The position numbers were made by a program, and so were the translations under genes. Under the pieces are notes generated by a model that saw only the letters and a list, made by a program, of their open reading frames with translations, did not search any database and was not told where the DNA came from. Positions 24,327 through 35,971 of a stretch of 64,000 nucleotides of DNA are shown piece after piece. The stretch covers positions 10,428,501 to 10,492,500 of the forward strand of contig NC_059541.1 of assembly GCF_905220415.1 (NCBI RefSeq), given 5' to 3'. Origin of the DNA: Colias croceus (taxonomy: Eukaryota; Arthropoda; Insecta; Lepidoptera; Pieridae). The first letter of the stretch is position 1; each line of letters starts with the position of its first letter.

Positions 24327-25098
24327 GTCTCTCTCCATAATACACGGGTATCGCCGTAAGGATGATACCCGGTCCTTTGGAAGGCTTACGTGGGGACACA
24401 GGTCCAACACGCAGAGGCCCTTTAGAGAATTTAATGTGTAGTGGGACACCAGCCGCAGCCTGCCCATGGCTGCACTATAGAGATACAGCCCTGGGCAGTC
24501 CGCGGCCAATGTAGGACTATTGCAGAAAAATGGAAATGAATAAAACTGGGTTATGGAAGGGGGTGTTAGATGGACTGGTATATTGGGTCTATGGGGGCTA
24601 TGGACGTCTGCCTTTTCAATATTAAAAATTGAAAATTATGGCAGACGGTGACTCGCCAGTTCGGTCGATGGGCTCCCAAAAATTTTACCGATAATGGCAA
24701 CAAGGGGGCAACATCAGCTGAACGGCTGGGGGTGTAGAGAGGTGCGGCACCGGTTTCACCATCGCGAGCCCGCGGGCCCGGAGCGGGTTTCCCCGCTATT
24801 ACGCCATTAGACACTTCCACCCCCGAGCATATAGCTCTAGCGGCTCCACTCTGGACGGCCAACAAAGGCAAGCCAGAGGTGGGGGATCCTGAACCTCGTC
24901 ATTGTTCACTCCGAACTGCCACCGGGACAGCCCAGAGGTGAGGACAGGGAACTCCCCCGGGAGCGCTCGGTTCCCGCGGGGTCGCTACTCCCCAACACCT
25001 CGCCACAAGGTGCCCTGCGGGGTGACTGACTGCACGGTTGGGATATCTATTGTAGATATGCCAACCGGGGGCGATGGGGTCGTCACATCCCTATGCCT
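24327..25098 (+). mobile_element. Non-autonomous (TTA)n-bounded retroelement, copy 2
   Basis: Same layout and orientation as copy 1, diverged by substitutions and small indels. The 5' stem here reads CGGGTATC/GATACCCG (24345-24371): relative to copy 1 both partners of one base pair changed together. The 3' stem (25036-25066, GGTTGGGATATCTA with TAGATATGCCAACC) has a 3-base loop where copy 1 has about 11. It ends in (TTA)n at 25099-25117. No protein-coding frame is supported; the overlapping open frames of 70-100 codons are not conserved between the copies. Confidence 0.7.
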
Positions 25099-25117
25099 TT
25101 ATTATTATTATTATTAA

Positions 25118-26280
25118 TAAGCCGAACCTGATGAGCGTATAATAAGTTTTTTCATTGCCCTTATAAGGTTTATATTCTACGAAACGGATCGTTTTCAATA
25201 CGGTAAGAGGGTAAAGCGGTCAATTAATTATTTTTACCTTTGAGGCATAATATTATGTATGCACAAATTTTAAAATTTTTAACAGAATGGGATTTTAGTT
25301 TTGAATAAAATGATTCAACTCTTATATGCGTGTACGGTGTTTATATTTGTTTTTTTGTCAGGTTCGGGATTTTTTTTCTTGCCTAGTAGCCAAGCTTTCC
25401 AGCCTATTTCTAGATGTTTAACAATAAAATAGATAAAATGATAAATTTTAACATCTTTCATCCTTGCAAAAAAAATAACGACATTGATCACATTAATTAA
25501 TGAATTAATGACATTTACACAAATTAATGACATTGATCAAGGTAAAATGGTTATGATTTATCATAATTTAAAGTACATAATTTATAATATACCTACTTGT
25601 GTATCAACAGCCTAAACACGATTACCGGCGCTAATTTCTGCTACCGAACAGTAATGGCCCGATGCTAATGATCTGAATGATTACCTCGGTTTAACAAGAC
25701 CGCGCGCGAACCTCTTTAATTTACCTTTATAACATTACACAATTTACACAGATTATATTTTCAAATTAACTCAAACATATAACCTTATGAAAAATCCATA
25801 CGCATGTCAAAATATCTTGGTAATCGCTAGATGTAAAGTGTTCTCGGGAACCCATTAAATATCGGGTCGCTCACGTCCCGTCCCCGTAGGTATTAACTTA
25901 TTATCCTAATGATAAACTACGCCGCCAAATAACAGGCTGCACGACCGTTTTAGCCTTTCTATCCGGGAATAATGATCTGGAAATAATTCTATTAAATTGT
26001 TTCTTGATCATGTGAACGCTCCGGGCTCGCGTTTTTGCGTTCACTAGTTTGCAAACTTTAATTCACACGACAAATTACTTTCTTGGTATGCGGGATTCAT
26101 TTTATTTTCACTTTCGTTATGGCGTACCTATATATCATGCAAAATAACCTTTTTTAAAAGATATCGCAAGTTACATTTTCCCCAATTATTTTTAAAGATG
26201 TACAGAATTTTAAGGATGTACAGAAATATACAATCCATACAGTTCAATACATAAAGATAAAAGAAGGATACAAAAGTTTA
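25118..26280. other. Unassigned DNA, GC-richer at 25610-26060
   Basis: The interval 25610-26060 alternates GC-rich words with TAAT-core words (GCTAATGATC, GAATGATTACC, CCTAATGATAAAC), as in insect developmental enhancers. There is no open frame or splice signal to support an exon. The regulatory reading is inference. Confidence 0.3.
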
Positions 26281-26342
26281 TTGAACCCACAATCAATATG
26301 AGCAAAGCTCAGCCAAACAGCGTCCGCCAAGACGTCCCCCAG

Positions 26343-26470
26343 TATAAATAGAGATAATCCGCATGTAAGGGAAATCTTAAGATGTCAAAACATGTAGTAC
26401 GCATGCGCGCAGCCACCCCAGCATGGCAGCATGGACGTTCACCCCGTTGCGTCATGCCGCGCCGCAAGGT
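26343..26470 (+). promoter_or_regulatory. Candidate core promoter island
   Basis: A canonical TATA word TATAAATAG (26343-26351) stands in a GC-richer island. Downstream lie an NRF1-like ACGCATGCGCGC (26399-26410) and GTTGCGTCATGC. No open frame follows, and no transcript can be shown from sequence alone. A chance island is possible. Confidence 0.3.
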
Positions 26471-29430
26471 CGTCAAACAAATATACACTAAATTCTATTT
26501 TTAAGTACTATTAAATAACTGGAATTGTGGTTTGAAAATGGAAAACGTTTTTTTTATGGAATGTCAGAATAGATAAATTCAGTTTATAATCTGATGAGTG
26601 GAATACATATTAAAAAAAAATAAGTTAATGTGTTTGGTTTATTAAGGAGTTATGTATTATGATAATAAACACGTAATATATTCTCAAAAAGAACAGAACT
26701 AAATAAAACTAATGTATATTAAGGTCTTCATGAACTTCCACATTAATTAAAAACTAAAAAGTAACAAGTGGCAAGTTCTCAAGTCTGACACTAATTAAGT
26801 ACTATAACTCCAATTAATGTAGCCAAGAAGTTGATTTTAAGATTTTTCATTAACTGCCTCAAAGAGAGAAAGAAATATTATATCCCTTTAAAAATATTGT
26901 AATATAAAGCTAGGCTGGAATATTCTGGAATATAAGGAATCTTTACCTCAAGAGCGCTTCCCATTTCCAATGTAAATTCGAATATATTTCCTACGCTCAT
27001 ATTCGCTTGAGTAAGTTCGCGATGTGATCTTCATGATTTTACTTTCCAATGCGTCCATTTAAAATAAGGTTTTATATTTTTTATTGCTTAGTTTTAAAAA
27101 GAGTTAAGTTAAAACTTTTTAAAATTGTTGTTGTTGTTTAATTTTGTTGGAAGCTGAAAAAAAATTGTTTAACCTTCTCTATACAACCATGATAATTATA
27201 GTTTATACTAATAAATATAGTATATAACTTTTAGACAGACATACAACAGACATTCAGCTTTTAAGTTTAATAAGCGTGCCCCAAGTAGGTAATTGCAAAT
27301 TAAATTGATTTATTGAACGTTTAGAGCTTTTGCAGTACCTATTAGTAGTTTAGCTTATTTAATTTTTTAAAGTAAGTACCTTTTTTTAAAGGTAAAAAAA
27401 GTATCTATTTATTCGATCTTTGACCTTTAAAAATAAAAATGAATTGCGAATCAAACTCACAATTATAAAGGCCAAATGTTATGACCACTGACACGAAATT
27501 CTGCGGCGAGTAATATTATAATATACATCCAAATTTATTCAATCGGCTACCTGTGGTTACTCGTATAAAATATGAAAACAAACAATAATATTTTGTGTAA
27601 AAATACGCGTATTTATAGATAAAATGAAAGCTTTTTCCATAACACTTTTTAAATTCTACATATAAACAATAAATATTATAGTGCCACAGAATATAAAAAT
27701 TAAAAACATAATCTCTCTTTTGTACCAACTTCAAAGAAGCATGTTAAATCATAATTGTTTAACACATAACTCAAGATAAATTAGTAAACATGCATTAACA
27801 ATAAATAATAATATAATTGTAATTGCTACACATAACTTCGCAGCGAAGAATGTGTAACATATCAACAATAAATCACGCAAAGCATTTATTTGCCTGGAGA
27901 TACATCACTGTTTCTTTTTTAAATTACTTTCACTATCATGTACTCAGTATAATTTGAGTGAAAATAATTTATGAAATAACTTATTATCTACATTTACTTT
28001 TTATATGTTTCGAATCGATATAATAATTATTTATTAACCAATTTAAAATATCTTTTTTTATAGAACTAAGCTGCATTAGTAATGGGTGATATAAGCTATA
28101 TTTTTTTTATCTAGATTCACCCGTTCGAAGCCGGGGCGAGCGACTAGTTTTTTTTTTTTTCGTCTGGTAGTTATACGTTCGCTTCGCTCTCGAATCTAAA
28201 AGACATTTAAGTTACCGACAGCTTTTCCCCATACAAAATCTAAAACAAGTAGAAATATCAAATAGGGGTATTTCTACCCAATTAGATGTAAATAATATGT
28301 TTTTGACTACTATCTATAAAAAAAAATTTGTAGAGTTTCCGATATTCAAGAGTGAGAAGAGAGACGTAGAGTCGTAGTGATATTATATTAAATTACGATA
28401 GGGATCCATAGTAGGTAATATACATGTTTTCAATTTATCTTATTAAAACGATATGTATACATATGTTTTAATCAAATTGAATTGAATAGCTTATTATATC
28501 TTTTAAGCTATTAAATAAATTGAAACAACCACATTTAGATATTGAAGTAGAGCACAAATGTTTTTTAACAGAGTTAGTGAAGCAATAACAACAATTTTCA
28601 TATTTTTTATCTGTCTGTTTATCTGATAAAATCACGCTAAAGTTTCTGTGTCTAAATTTTCCCTTCGTACTGTTACAGATCTTACTTAAAATACAGCCTC
28701 TATTTTGCTTTATTTAAATAACATATTTTTATTCAGTTTATTGATTCTTATATAAAAAGTACACACCTAATTCACCGGAAAATTTGAAAAAGCTCATGCA
28801 AAAATCGTCAACATAAATTGGAATACATTTGCCTCGCACCCCAATATCCTGTCACATGCCGACACGGAATTATATCGACACAATATCTACAAGGTGCTAC
28901 ACGAATCACCATTTTATTAAACGTAAATTTTTACGTATATACATACATAGTATGTACATACATTTATGTCCCCTTTTTTGAGTGGAAATTACCAAACTAT
29001 CAGCAGCTTAATTATGACTGTGAAAACTTTGTACATCTAAGAATATAATAGAAAATATTAAATATTAAATTAAATGCGTATGTAATATTCATATTTAAAT
29101 AGACATATCATATTATATTATAATAAATACTGAATGTGTGTAAAACGCTCTATAATTAATTCAATTCTAAGTTTTGTTGTAAATAATTATAAAACGTATT
29201 TAAACGATACTGTACATAGTAACAAAGCCTTTGCACTCTATGGAGAAATCGAGTAAACATTAAGTGCTTCCCGTATAAATTCAACAAAGGACACCAATTA
29301 AAAAACAACTGTCCACCAATAAAAGGCAATAAGGGCATCTCATCATGCGCTCATTAGGACCTACCGTTCAATACAATCTGGCTCCCAACTCACCAGCAAG
29401 AATAAAATCCACAGATTATACACAATAATC
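26471..29430. other. Unassigned AT-rich DNA
   Basis: A fragment with the CCGTTCGAAGCCGGGGCGAG block and a T14 run near 28118-28160 looks like the end of a family B type repeat in reverse. No gene supported. Confidence 0.4.
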
Positions 29431-29439
29431 ACGTCACAA

Positions 29440-29860
29440 CACTACACTGGTTTGTTTTTATTTTCGTCGCGATTGTACGGAGCGCCGGGCTGGGCGCGTA
29501 TCGAACCTCAACTGAGATATCGAGCGACGGCACACCCCGCGCCGCTCTAAACCAATTTATAATACATACGGAGACGCAGCATCCCTGCCCAAGTGTACAA
29601 ACTAATTTCGACTGTATACCGTTAATATAGAACGCATTATGCAACGCGGATTGAATGCCGCAGAGGCAAAAACGCTGCTAGTTTTTGCTGGATCGCGAAG
29701 GGTGCGAATTGTGTATTTTCGCCGGTTTCCGACGTTTGTAATTGAATTGCGCGCTCAGCGTGACGATCGCATGTTTGTTGTGATACGGTGTTATTAAAAT
29801 TAAGTATTATTTAATGTTACTTTACTTAAATTGTGAATTTATTTTCAGAGGAAAAACTTC
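29440..29860. promoter_or_regulatory. GC island, candidate promoter or noncoding first exon
   Basis: Locally GC-rich with several CG dinucleotides (GGAGCGCCGGGCTGGGCGCG, CACCCCGCGCCGC, TTGCGCGCTCAGCGTGACG) inside AT-rich surroundings. At 29832-29848 AATTGTGAATTTATTTTCAG has the form of a 3' splice site. There is a GGTTCGATACG word on the minus strand, so a decayed SINE is an alternative for 29480-29560. No protein-coding frame. Confidence 0.25.
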
Positions 29861-32106
29861 ACTAAAATATTGCATACTACCAGCGAAAGAAAAACAACTA
29901 GACTTAAAATTCTTTGGAACAGATTTCAGCCTACCTAGAGCTGAACATTCGAAGACTTGAAAACAATCACATATGTATGAAACTAATATAATGGAGCGCA
30001 AAGCAGTTACAATGCTCAGAATAAAACGGTTCTAAAGAGGCTTTACCCAAATATACGTTTCAAGGTAAATCGGGTTGTTTTATCTGCAGGAATATACGCT
30101 TGAGACGGGCTACATTTGGCAATATTTCAACTATATGAACGTTCCACTACAGAAATGTTTTGCTTTATTCCAGAGATAGCAAGCCTGAATGCCCTCTGGG
30201 CTTAAATTGCGTTGAGTTTATCAACTTTGATGACCGGGTTACTGGTAACATTTTATTTTTATTTTTTTCAATCTGGTAGAATTTGAATTTGACTTTATAT
30301 AATACAGTTCACTGAATTTGATTTATTACAAAAATTACGCTTTTACGTAAGTTTACTTAAATTTTAGACGAATTATATATTATAAAGTGGTGTGATAGAG
30401 CTATTTTTTAAGACACATGAAATGAAAAAATGCTATGATAAATGATCAATTGCATGTACACGGCCATTTATAATTCAAAGAATTTTGATATCCTTCAACC
30501 ATTTCATTGCCAAACGTTACATTCATTCAAATAAGTGACTTATGTGCTCAATGTGACTAACATCCATAACTTTGAAAGTACCTACCTATTTGAATATAAA
30601 CTATATCGTTGTCACTTCCGTGAATTTAATATCAAAGTTCCTCACTTAACCGCTGACGAATCCTCCATTATGTATGCTAATCTAAATTCGGATGGAATGG
30701 TAGAATTAACATCTATCAACACCATCTGATATCTTGTACAAATTATTCTATCCATTCCTTGAGCAATATGTCAGTATTGGATCACTTATTAACGTCGTGT
30801 GTTTAGTATTTTTATATACTGGAAAAATTGTTAGTAAATCGTTTAAAATCTCTTCGTGGTATTAAAATGAATTATTTAATAATTACTGTTTTATTAGAAA
30901 GATAATTTGTTGAAACTCTGTCTACACCGTTGTTAGATATTTTTATGAAATTAATGTTTATTTTATTTAATACATTTTCAGTTTTTACAAACAATAATAT
31001 TGAACGATATCGCCTCTCAGAATTAATCTATTAGAATAATATTATAATTGTTTACGATAATTCTTAGAATCTGTTCTTAAACTTTACAAAAACAAATGAA
31101 TAGATTTGTATTAAGTACAAAGAGGAAAGCAAAGATTCTGAACAGTTGTTATTATAATAAATTTATTAAGTACATTGTTCTAGTATTCTTTCCATGGAAA
31201 AATATATGTTTTGTTTTCTACAAATACAGACCACACTCGAGCAAAAATAATCTTTCTTCTTAGCCATAACTTGATATATTCCGATCTTAATCAGTTTCGA
31301 GAAACCCATATCAAATTACGAAGCTCTGGGCTGTGAAGCGCCAAGCTTTCTGTCTTACTCTCACTTATGATTGACCATTGTTAACGAAAAGAGAGGTAAG
31401 ATGTAACATAGATGTAACATGAGACGATAAAAGATTATCTTTTTGTGTCTCACTTGTCTAATAGAAGCTTCACAATGGCTTAATGAAAACTGCTCTTTGC
31501 TGTCGGACACTTGCTTTGTTATATAAAGACAACGACTATAAAGAGGCAGGTACAGAAAAAAAATATCAACATGTTTTTTTTTCTTTATTAACTTAATTGA
31601 AGTACGAGATATAGATATCACAGACTACCTACCTATTTATTATGGTCTGATCTTCTCTACTGAAAGAAAACTTTCCAAGCACAATAATATCTATAAAACA
31701 AAAAACGTAACATAAAAATGAGTAGATAAAAATTACAATAAATTGTAGAGCATTATTAGCTAATAAAATTTTGACGATACTTGCGGTGAAAGTTACGACT
31801 TTTATAGACTTAGGTCTTATAAAGATTTATTTTCAGCTTATACTTTCAAATTTTATAACTTAATAATGGATAAGTTAACTTGAGCATTTATTAAAGACAT
31901 TTGTAAGAAACAAATCTTTTTTTTTCAATGTTTAATTGGAATGCTACAATTGCTTTATCAAGAAGTACGTGCACTGAATGCTGATAATTATTCCTTAATT
32001 AATAATCTTGTCAAACAAGACAACTTTGTTGCATGTCTTGTTACTTTACAAAGTGTAATTTTTAAATATTGTTCTTTTGAAGTGATTTACTTGGAATGTA
32101 TTATTA
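29861..32106. other. Unassigned AT-rich DNA
   Basis: No repeat family, exon or conserved-looking block recognised. Short frames such as 31361-31621 (minus) have no motif. Confidence 0.4.
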
Positions 32107-32272
32107 ACTAGCGGTCCACCCCGCCTTCGCCCGTGATACCTACAGGTTTACGTTTTCTCTCCAAAAGAACCAAGTAAAATAATAAAAAAATAATTAACAA
32201 AATCGGTTCAGCTGTTCTCGAGATTTGCGCTTAACGACAAATTAAGCGTTTCTGTTTTATATTATAGATATA
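32107..32272 (+). repeat. Interspersed repeat family B, degenerate copy
   Basis: Starts ACTAGCGGTCCACCCCGCCT with CTTCGCCCGTGAT, then AAAATCGGTTCAGCTGTTC. The tail differs from the GACA-bearing copies. Confidence 0.5.
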
Positions 32273-33894
32273 AGTAGAGCCGAAAATACATTTTAAATCC
32301 GTCTAGCAATTTCAAGCATCATATAAACTAAATTATAACAAAATTTATATTAGAAATGTTTTGAGCTCTATAATGTATAAAATAAAATACACAATACACT
32401 CTCATAAAATACATATTCCGTTTTCAGCCACAAAAAAATATTTTTCATAAACCTAAAATATTGAATGAATCTACAAAACCCTATTGAATAAAACAAAGAG
32501 TTTTATTATCCGAACAGTATGGGGTTTCATGGAATTTATACCCCATATTTTTGCAGAGATTGGCGTAGAGCCAAGCTATTTATGAGTTTCTTTACAAGGG
32601 CGGGAATATCACCTTGACCGCTAACTTCTATTGCCCTCAGAAAAAACAATATTAGTATACATTTGTAATCGAAACTTCCGAACTAATTAATTTAGAAGTA
32701 ATCTAGTAGGTACTGTAATCCGTACAATATTAGATTGTTATTTTTTATTAATTTATGTAGATATCAAAATACATTGTCTGTAACCTTTTCTCATTTGGAC
32801 AACTAGAATAAGATTTTTCACAAAACACTTCTCAAATTTAAATAGGAAATAAATATTTCTAAGGGGAAGGGTAATCGCACGAAATGCAGGCAAAGTCCCG
32901 GGGTGGAAGCTAAGTAGTGTTCTATAAATAAATCGCTTATTAAAAGAGCTGGCTTAAACTTGGATAAATTTTATTTCGTTTCAAGTTTTCTCGCTTATTA
33001 AAAATACCAATGAATGGAGAAAATTCTTATCGAGTACCATCAAACTTTTGTGCCTACTTGGATGTTTTACTTGAATTTTATTTTGCCTGTACTCATCAAG
33101 TTTATTTCAATATTCAAATTAAGTACGATTTGTGCGAAAATTTAATTAAATTTGTAATAAATAAAGAGGTTACGGTTACTTAGTAGTAGTGCATGTGGTT
33201 CTTACGTGCATACAGTTTTTTCAGATGCCATTTTACATTTAATTTTATAGACGACCTATTAATCAATAATTAATGTTGTCGGAAAATGAACTGTATTGTC
33301 ATGCCAAAGGTATCAATTTAAATAAAATAAACAATGCCGATTAAAAGGTTGAACGGTAGCTTCTTTGTTGTTTTGCCTAATTAAAAATGCGTTTCGATTT
33401 GTAAGCCAATTCGATTTTATTGCACGAAATGTTTTCGATTCGAGCCATTACCTTCTGTGATCATAGAATAAATTGAAAGATTTTGTAGACAATATATAAA
33501 TGGTTTATATTATGAGGAAATATTAAAATATTATTTTTTGAGCAAAATTGTCCCCCTAATGTACCTATATATTTTTTAATTTTCATACATGCTTCATTAA
33601 TAAAAATCTGACAAATTTGAAACACAATATATGTATAATTGTGTGTATGTTATATAGCTAAGTTTTTATTTTAAATAACATAAAATTAAGTAGGTACTTA
33701 AAAGCCTGCGTTTGATCGATTCAACATCGAATGCTAAATAATGTTGGTTGATAATTAATAAAAAAAATTTCCAAACACGTGAGTTCCACGTACTCCTTAT
33801 TTTCTCCTATACCTGTTCAATATTTAATTAATTAATTAACTAATAAATTAACTAACAGTAAATTTTTAATTATTAAATATCTACCCCAGCCTTA
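32273..33894. other. Unassigned AT-rich DNA
   Basis: No recognisable repeat or exon. Confidence 0.4.
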
Positions 33895-34060
33895 TACTCT
33901 ATGCTCTTATCATGTGCGTCATCAAGTGTCGGCGCCTGTAAGGTGCTAACACATGAATAATTGAGAGAAGATATCGGTCCATCAGCGACTTGAGTATTCT
34001 ATACAAAGCTTGAAGCTCACCACTATCTATATTGTTCTTGGTTTTAATGAGCTTTGAGCC
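33895..34060. repeat. Possible older retroelement fragment, host of the next insertion
   Basis: GC-richer than its surroundings (GTGTCGGCGCCTGTAAGGTG, TATCGGTCCATCAGCGACTT) and apparently continuing past the inserted retroposon at 34462 with TGTCGTGAAATAGG. I believe this is part of a dispersed repeat but cannot name it. The 96-codon minus frame spanning the junction joins two unrelated pieces and is not a gene. Confidence 0.35.
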
Positions 34061-34389
34061 AAGAGACTGGCAGTCACCGGATGGTGGAACGGGGATATAA
34101 TCCATCATCCGGTGCGGAGAGGCGGCGTGAGAAGTGTTCCACTCACGCCGCCCCCCTAGGAAGGTAGACCTGGCGGCCACCCGCCACATTCGCGTTGGGC
34201 CTGGAGATAGGCTGCCGCTGACGGGTCCGCGGACGCGGTTCTACCGAATACCCGCGGCCCCGTCTATAAAGCGGCACGGCGGAACACAGTGGAGTTTAGT
34301 CGGTAGGTCCCTGCACTCAGCAGGGTGAGTCCGACATAACCCAGGGCACTTTCCCCGAGTGCCCTGGGTATGCTTAAATGCATTCTCCA

Positions 34390-34429
<40 letters not shown>

Positions 34430-34461
34430 ATAATAAAAAAAAAAAAAAAGAGACTGGCAGT
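34061..34461 (+). mobile_element. Structured poly(A) retroposon with target duplication
   Basis: The word AAGAGACTGGCAGT occurs at 34061-34074 and again at 34448-34461, a target duplication of 12-14 bp (two A's are shared with the poly(A)). The inserted unit starts CACCGGATGG and ends with a poly(A) of about 55 bases containing TAATAAT. Four hairpins are visible: 34075-34088/34101-34114 (one mismatch), GGCGGCGTGA/TCACGCCGCC (34121-34152, perfect), CCCTG/CAGGG near 34309-34325, and CCCAGGGCACT/AGTGCCCTGGG (34340-34368, perfect). No coding frame and no clear pol III boxes, so it is either the 3' tail of a LINE or a non-tRNA SINE mobilised by one. Confidence 0.8.
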
Positions 34462-34972
34462 GTCGTGAAATAGGATTCAGTATTTCTGAGTCAGATTTAC
34501 TAGATGTTATTATAAGTACCTACTTATTATTTTAAAAGTGTTTTTTTGTTCCACATAAAACATTGTACAATTTATTATTTTACGATACGTAATAAGATAT
34601 GTAAGGGAACCTTATTACTTTACTTAATGAATAAATTGTAAAATGTAACTGCATCTAAATAATTAAATTCGCACATTACCTATTTTTAAAGTTCCATAGA
34701 GATAATCCATGAAAAGCAAACTCTACATTTTACATTATTTTCTATCGCATGGCCCAAAACAATAATATTAAATACACTTATTCAAGTTGAAAACATTTGT
34801 GAAATTCTGAGGAAAATAAAAATATCCTTCTATTTCCAATAATGTTCGCCTTTGTCGATATTTATGTTGATTCCCGCTACAGCTCCAATATTCTGTATTC
34901 CAGAGACGTTGTTATTTAAATTGTATTCACCACCTTGGGTTTAACGATAAGATACACTCAGATAAGTATATA
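34462..34972. other. Unassigned DNA
   Basis: The first bases continue the interrupted host repeat. Beyond that it is AT-rich with no feature recognised. Confidence 0.4.
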
Positions 34973-34974
34973 TA

Positions 34975-35971
34975 GGGTAAACTTGCATAATTCGTACCTG
35001 CGCTTAAATCGTACCTCGTCTATATCTCGGCTTGGGTAATAGTTACCAGCGCCTCTGGTGGCATAAAATGTCAATAATAGTCGGCCATATTGCCATGTGA
35101 CAAATAAATACCTGTTACGTTGCTCCCGACTAAAATATTTATCAAGTAAGTTTTTTCTTACTTTTTGAGTAATTTTTTCGCACACTTCACAAGAACTGTC
35201 TTCCAAGTATACCGTTCATAAGTTGTTTAACTGTTTATTTTATATTTATGCGTATATTTGTGAATATATTTCACATAGTAAAGCCGGCTTGTTCGTTGAC
35301 AGTTTTTTTTGCGGCAAATGTGAAATTCTTTTGATACTTGTGCCTATTTCGTACTCGCAGCAACTTCTTAAAACGTACCTGTACGAACGAACGAAAACAC
35401 CTCAAAAAGGAAACAAGAAAAAGAAACAAGAACAAGATGAAAATGACAGTTGGTATTGCAAAATATGTCAAGAAGACGTTAAAGAAAACATGATTAAATG
35501 CGGTAATTGTGAAGTATGGGTACCTACCCATACTTCACAATTACCTACATGAGCTATGTGCAGGGACAACTAAAAAAACAAAATGTTATTACTGCGATGA
35601 CTGTCAGGATTTGGCAAAGACCATCCGCTGTATTAATAAGAATTAATCTAGGTACATTAAAATTAAGAAAAAGAGGAGAAGATTATTAAGATTGTGATTT
35701 TTAAGACTGTAAACCAATGATAGGATCTCAAAGTACGATTTAAGAATATACTAGTACGATTTAAGATGAATGGTCTTAAATCGTACTTTTTTTAAGTTTT
35801 TGAAAATTGTTTATTTCTCAGAAGTTTAAAATATATATGTTATTTTTTGTTGAAATACTAATAGAACATTAGTGAAATTATAATTACTTAATATAAATAA
35901 CTGTGTATCATTGTTCATTTCCAAAATTTTTGAGGTTCTCCTTAAGTGGTACGAATTAGGCAAGTTTCCCC
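34975..35971 (+). mobile_element. ~1 kb DNA transposon with 24 bp TIRs and TA target duplication
   Basis: The left end GGGTAAACTTGCATAATTCG (34975 on) and the right end (35948-35971) are inverted copies matching at 22 of 24 positions, each flanked by TA (34973-34974, 35972-35973). The 14-mer AGTACGATTTAAGA occurs at 35732-35745 and 35753-35766, with an inverted copy at 35774-35787, and its core CTTAAATCGTAC occurs near the left end at 35003-35014. These are candidate transposase-binding sites. The interior keeps one coding remnant, a PHD finger. TA duplications and a C-terminal PHD-like zinc finger fit Tc1/mariner-pogo group elements; membership of a particular family is inference. Most of the transposase is missing, so this copy is non-autonomous. 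Confidence 0.75.
35361..35646 (+). pseudogene. Broken PHD-finger transposase C-terminus
   Basis: The frame to 35522 gives a lysine-rich linker, then WYCKIC...MIKCGNCEVWV. After a 25-base interruption (35523-35547) a different frame continues HELCAGTTKKTKCYYCDDCQ and stops at 35646. The cysteine/histidine spacing across the break (C-x2-C, C-x2-C, C-x4-H, H-x2-C, C-x2-C) is that of a PHD zinc finger. A TTTCGTACTCGCAG acceptor-like site precedes 35361. The interruption is an inverted copy of the preceding bases and shifts the frame by one. No DDE catalytic core is recognisable upstream. PHD fingers at the end of pogo-group transposases are known; function here is lost. Confidence 0.65.

Noticed and set aside
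24566..24871. 101-codon minus frame
   Set aside because: Lies across a non-coding TTA-array element, and the frame is not kept in the sister copy.
33899..34189. 96-codon minus frame
   Set aside because: It spans the junction between an older repeat and the inserted retroposon, so it cannot be an ancestral gene.
35041..35062. Second CTCF-like word CAGCGCCTCTGGTGGC
   Set aside because: One position short of the consensus spacing and inside a mobile element.
34958..35206. 82-codon minus frame MEDSSCEVCEK...
   Set aside because: Crosses the left TIR of the transposon into flanking DNA and has no recognisable domain.
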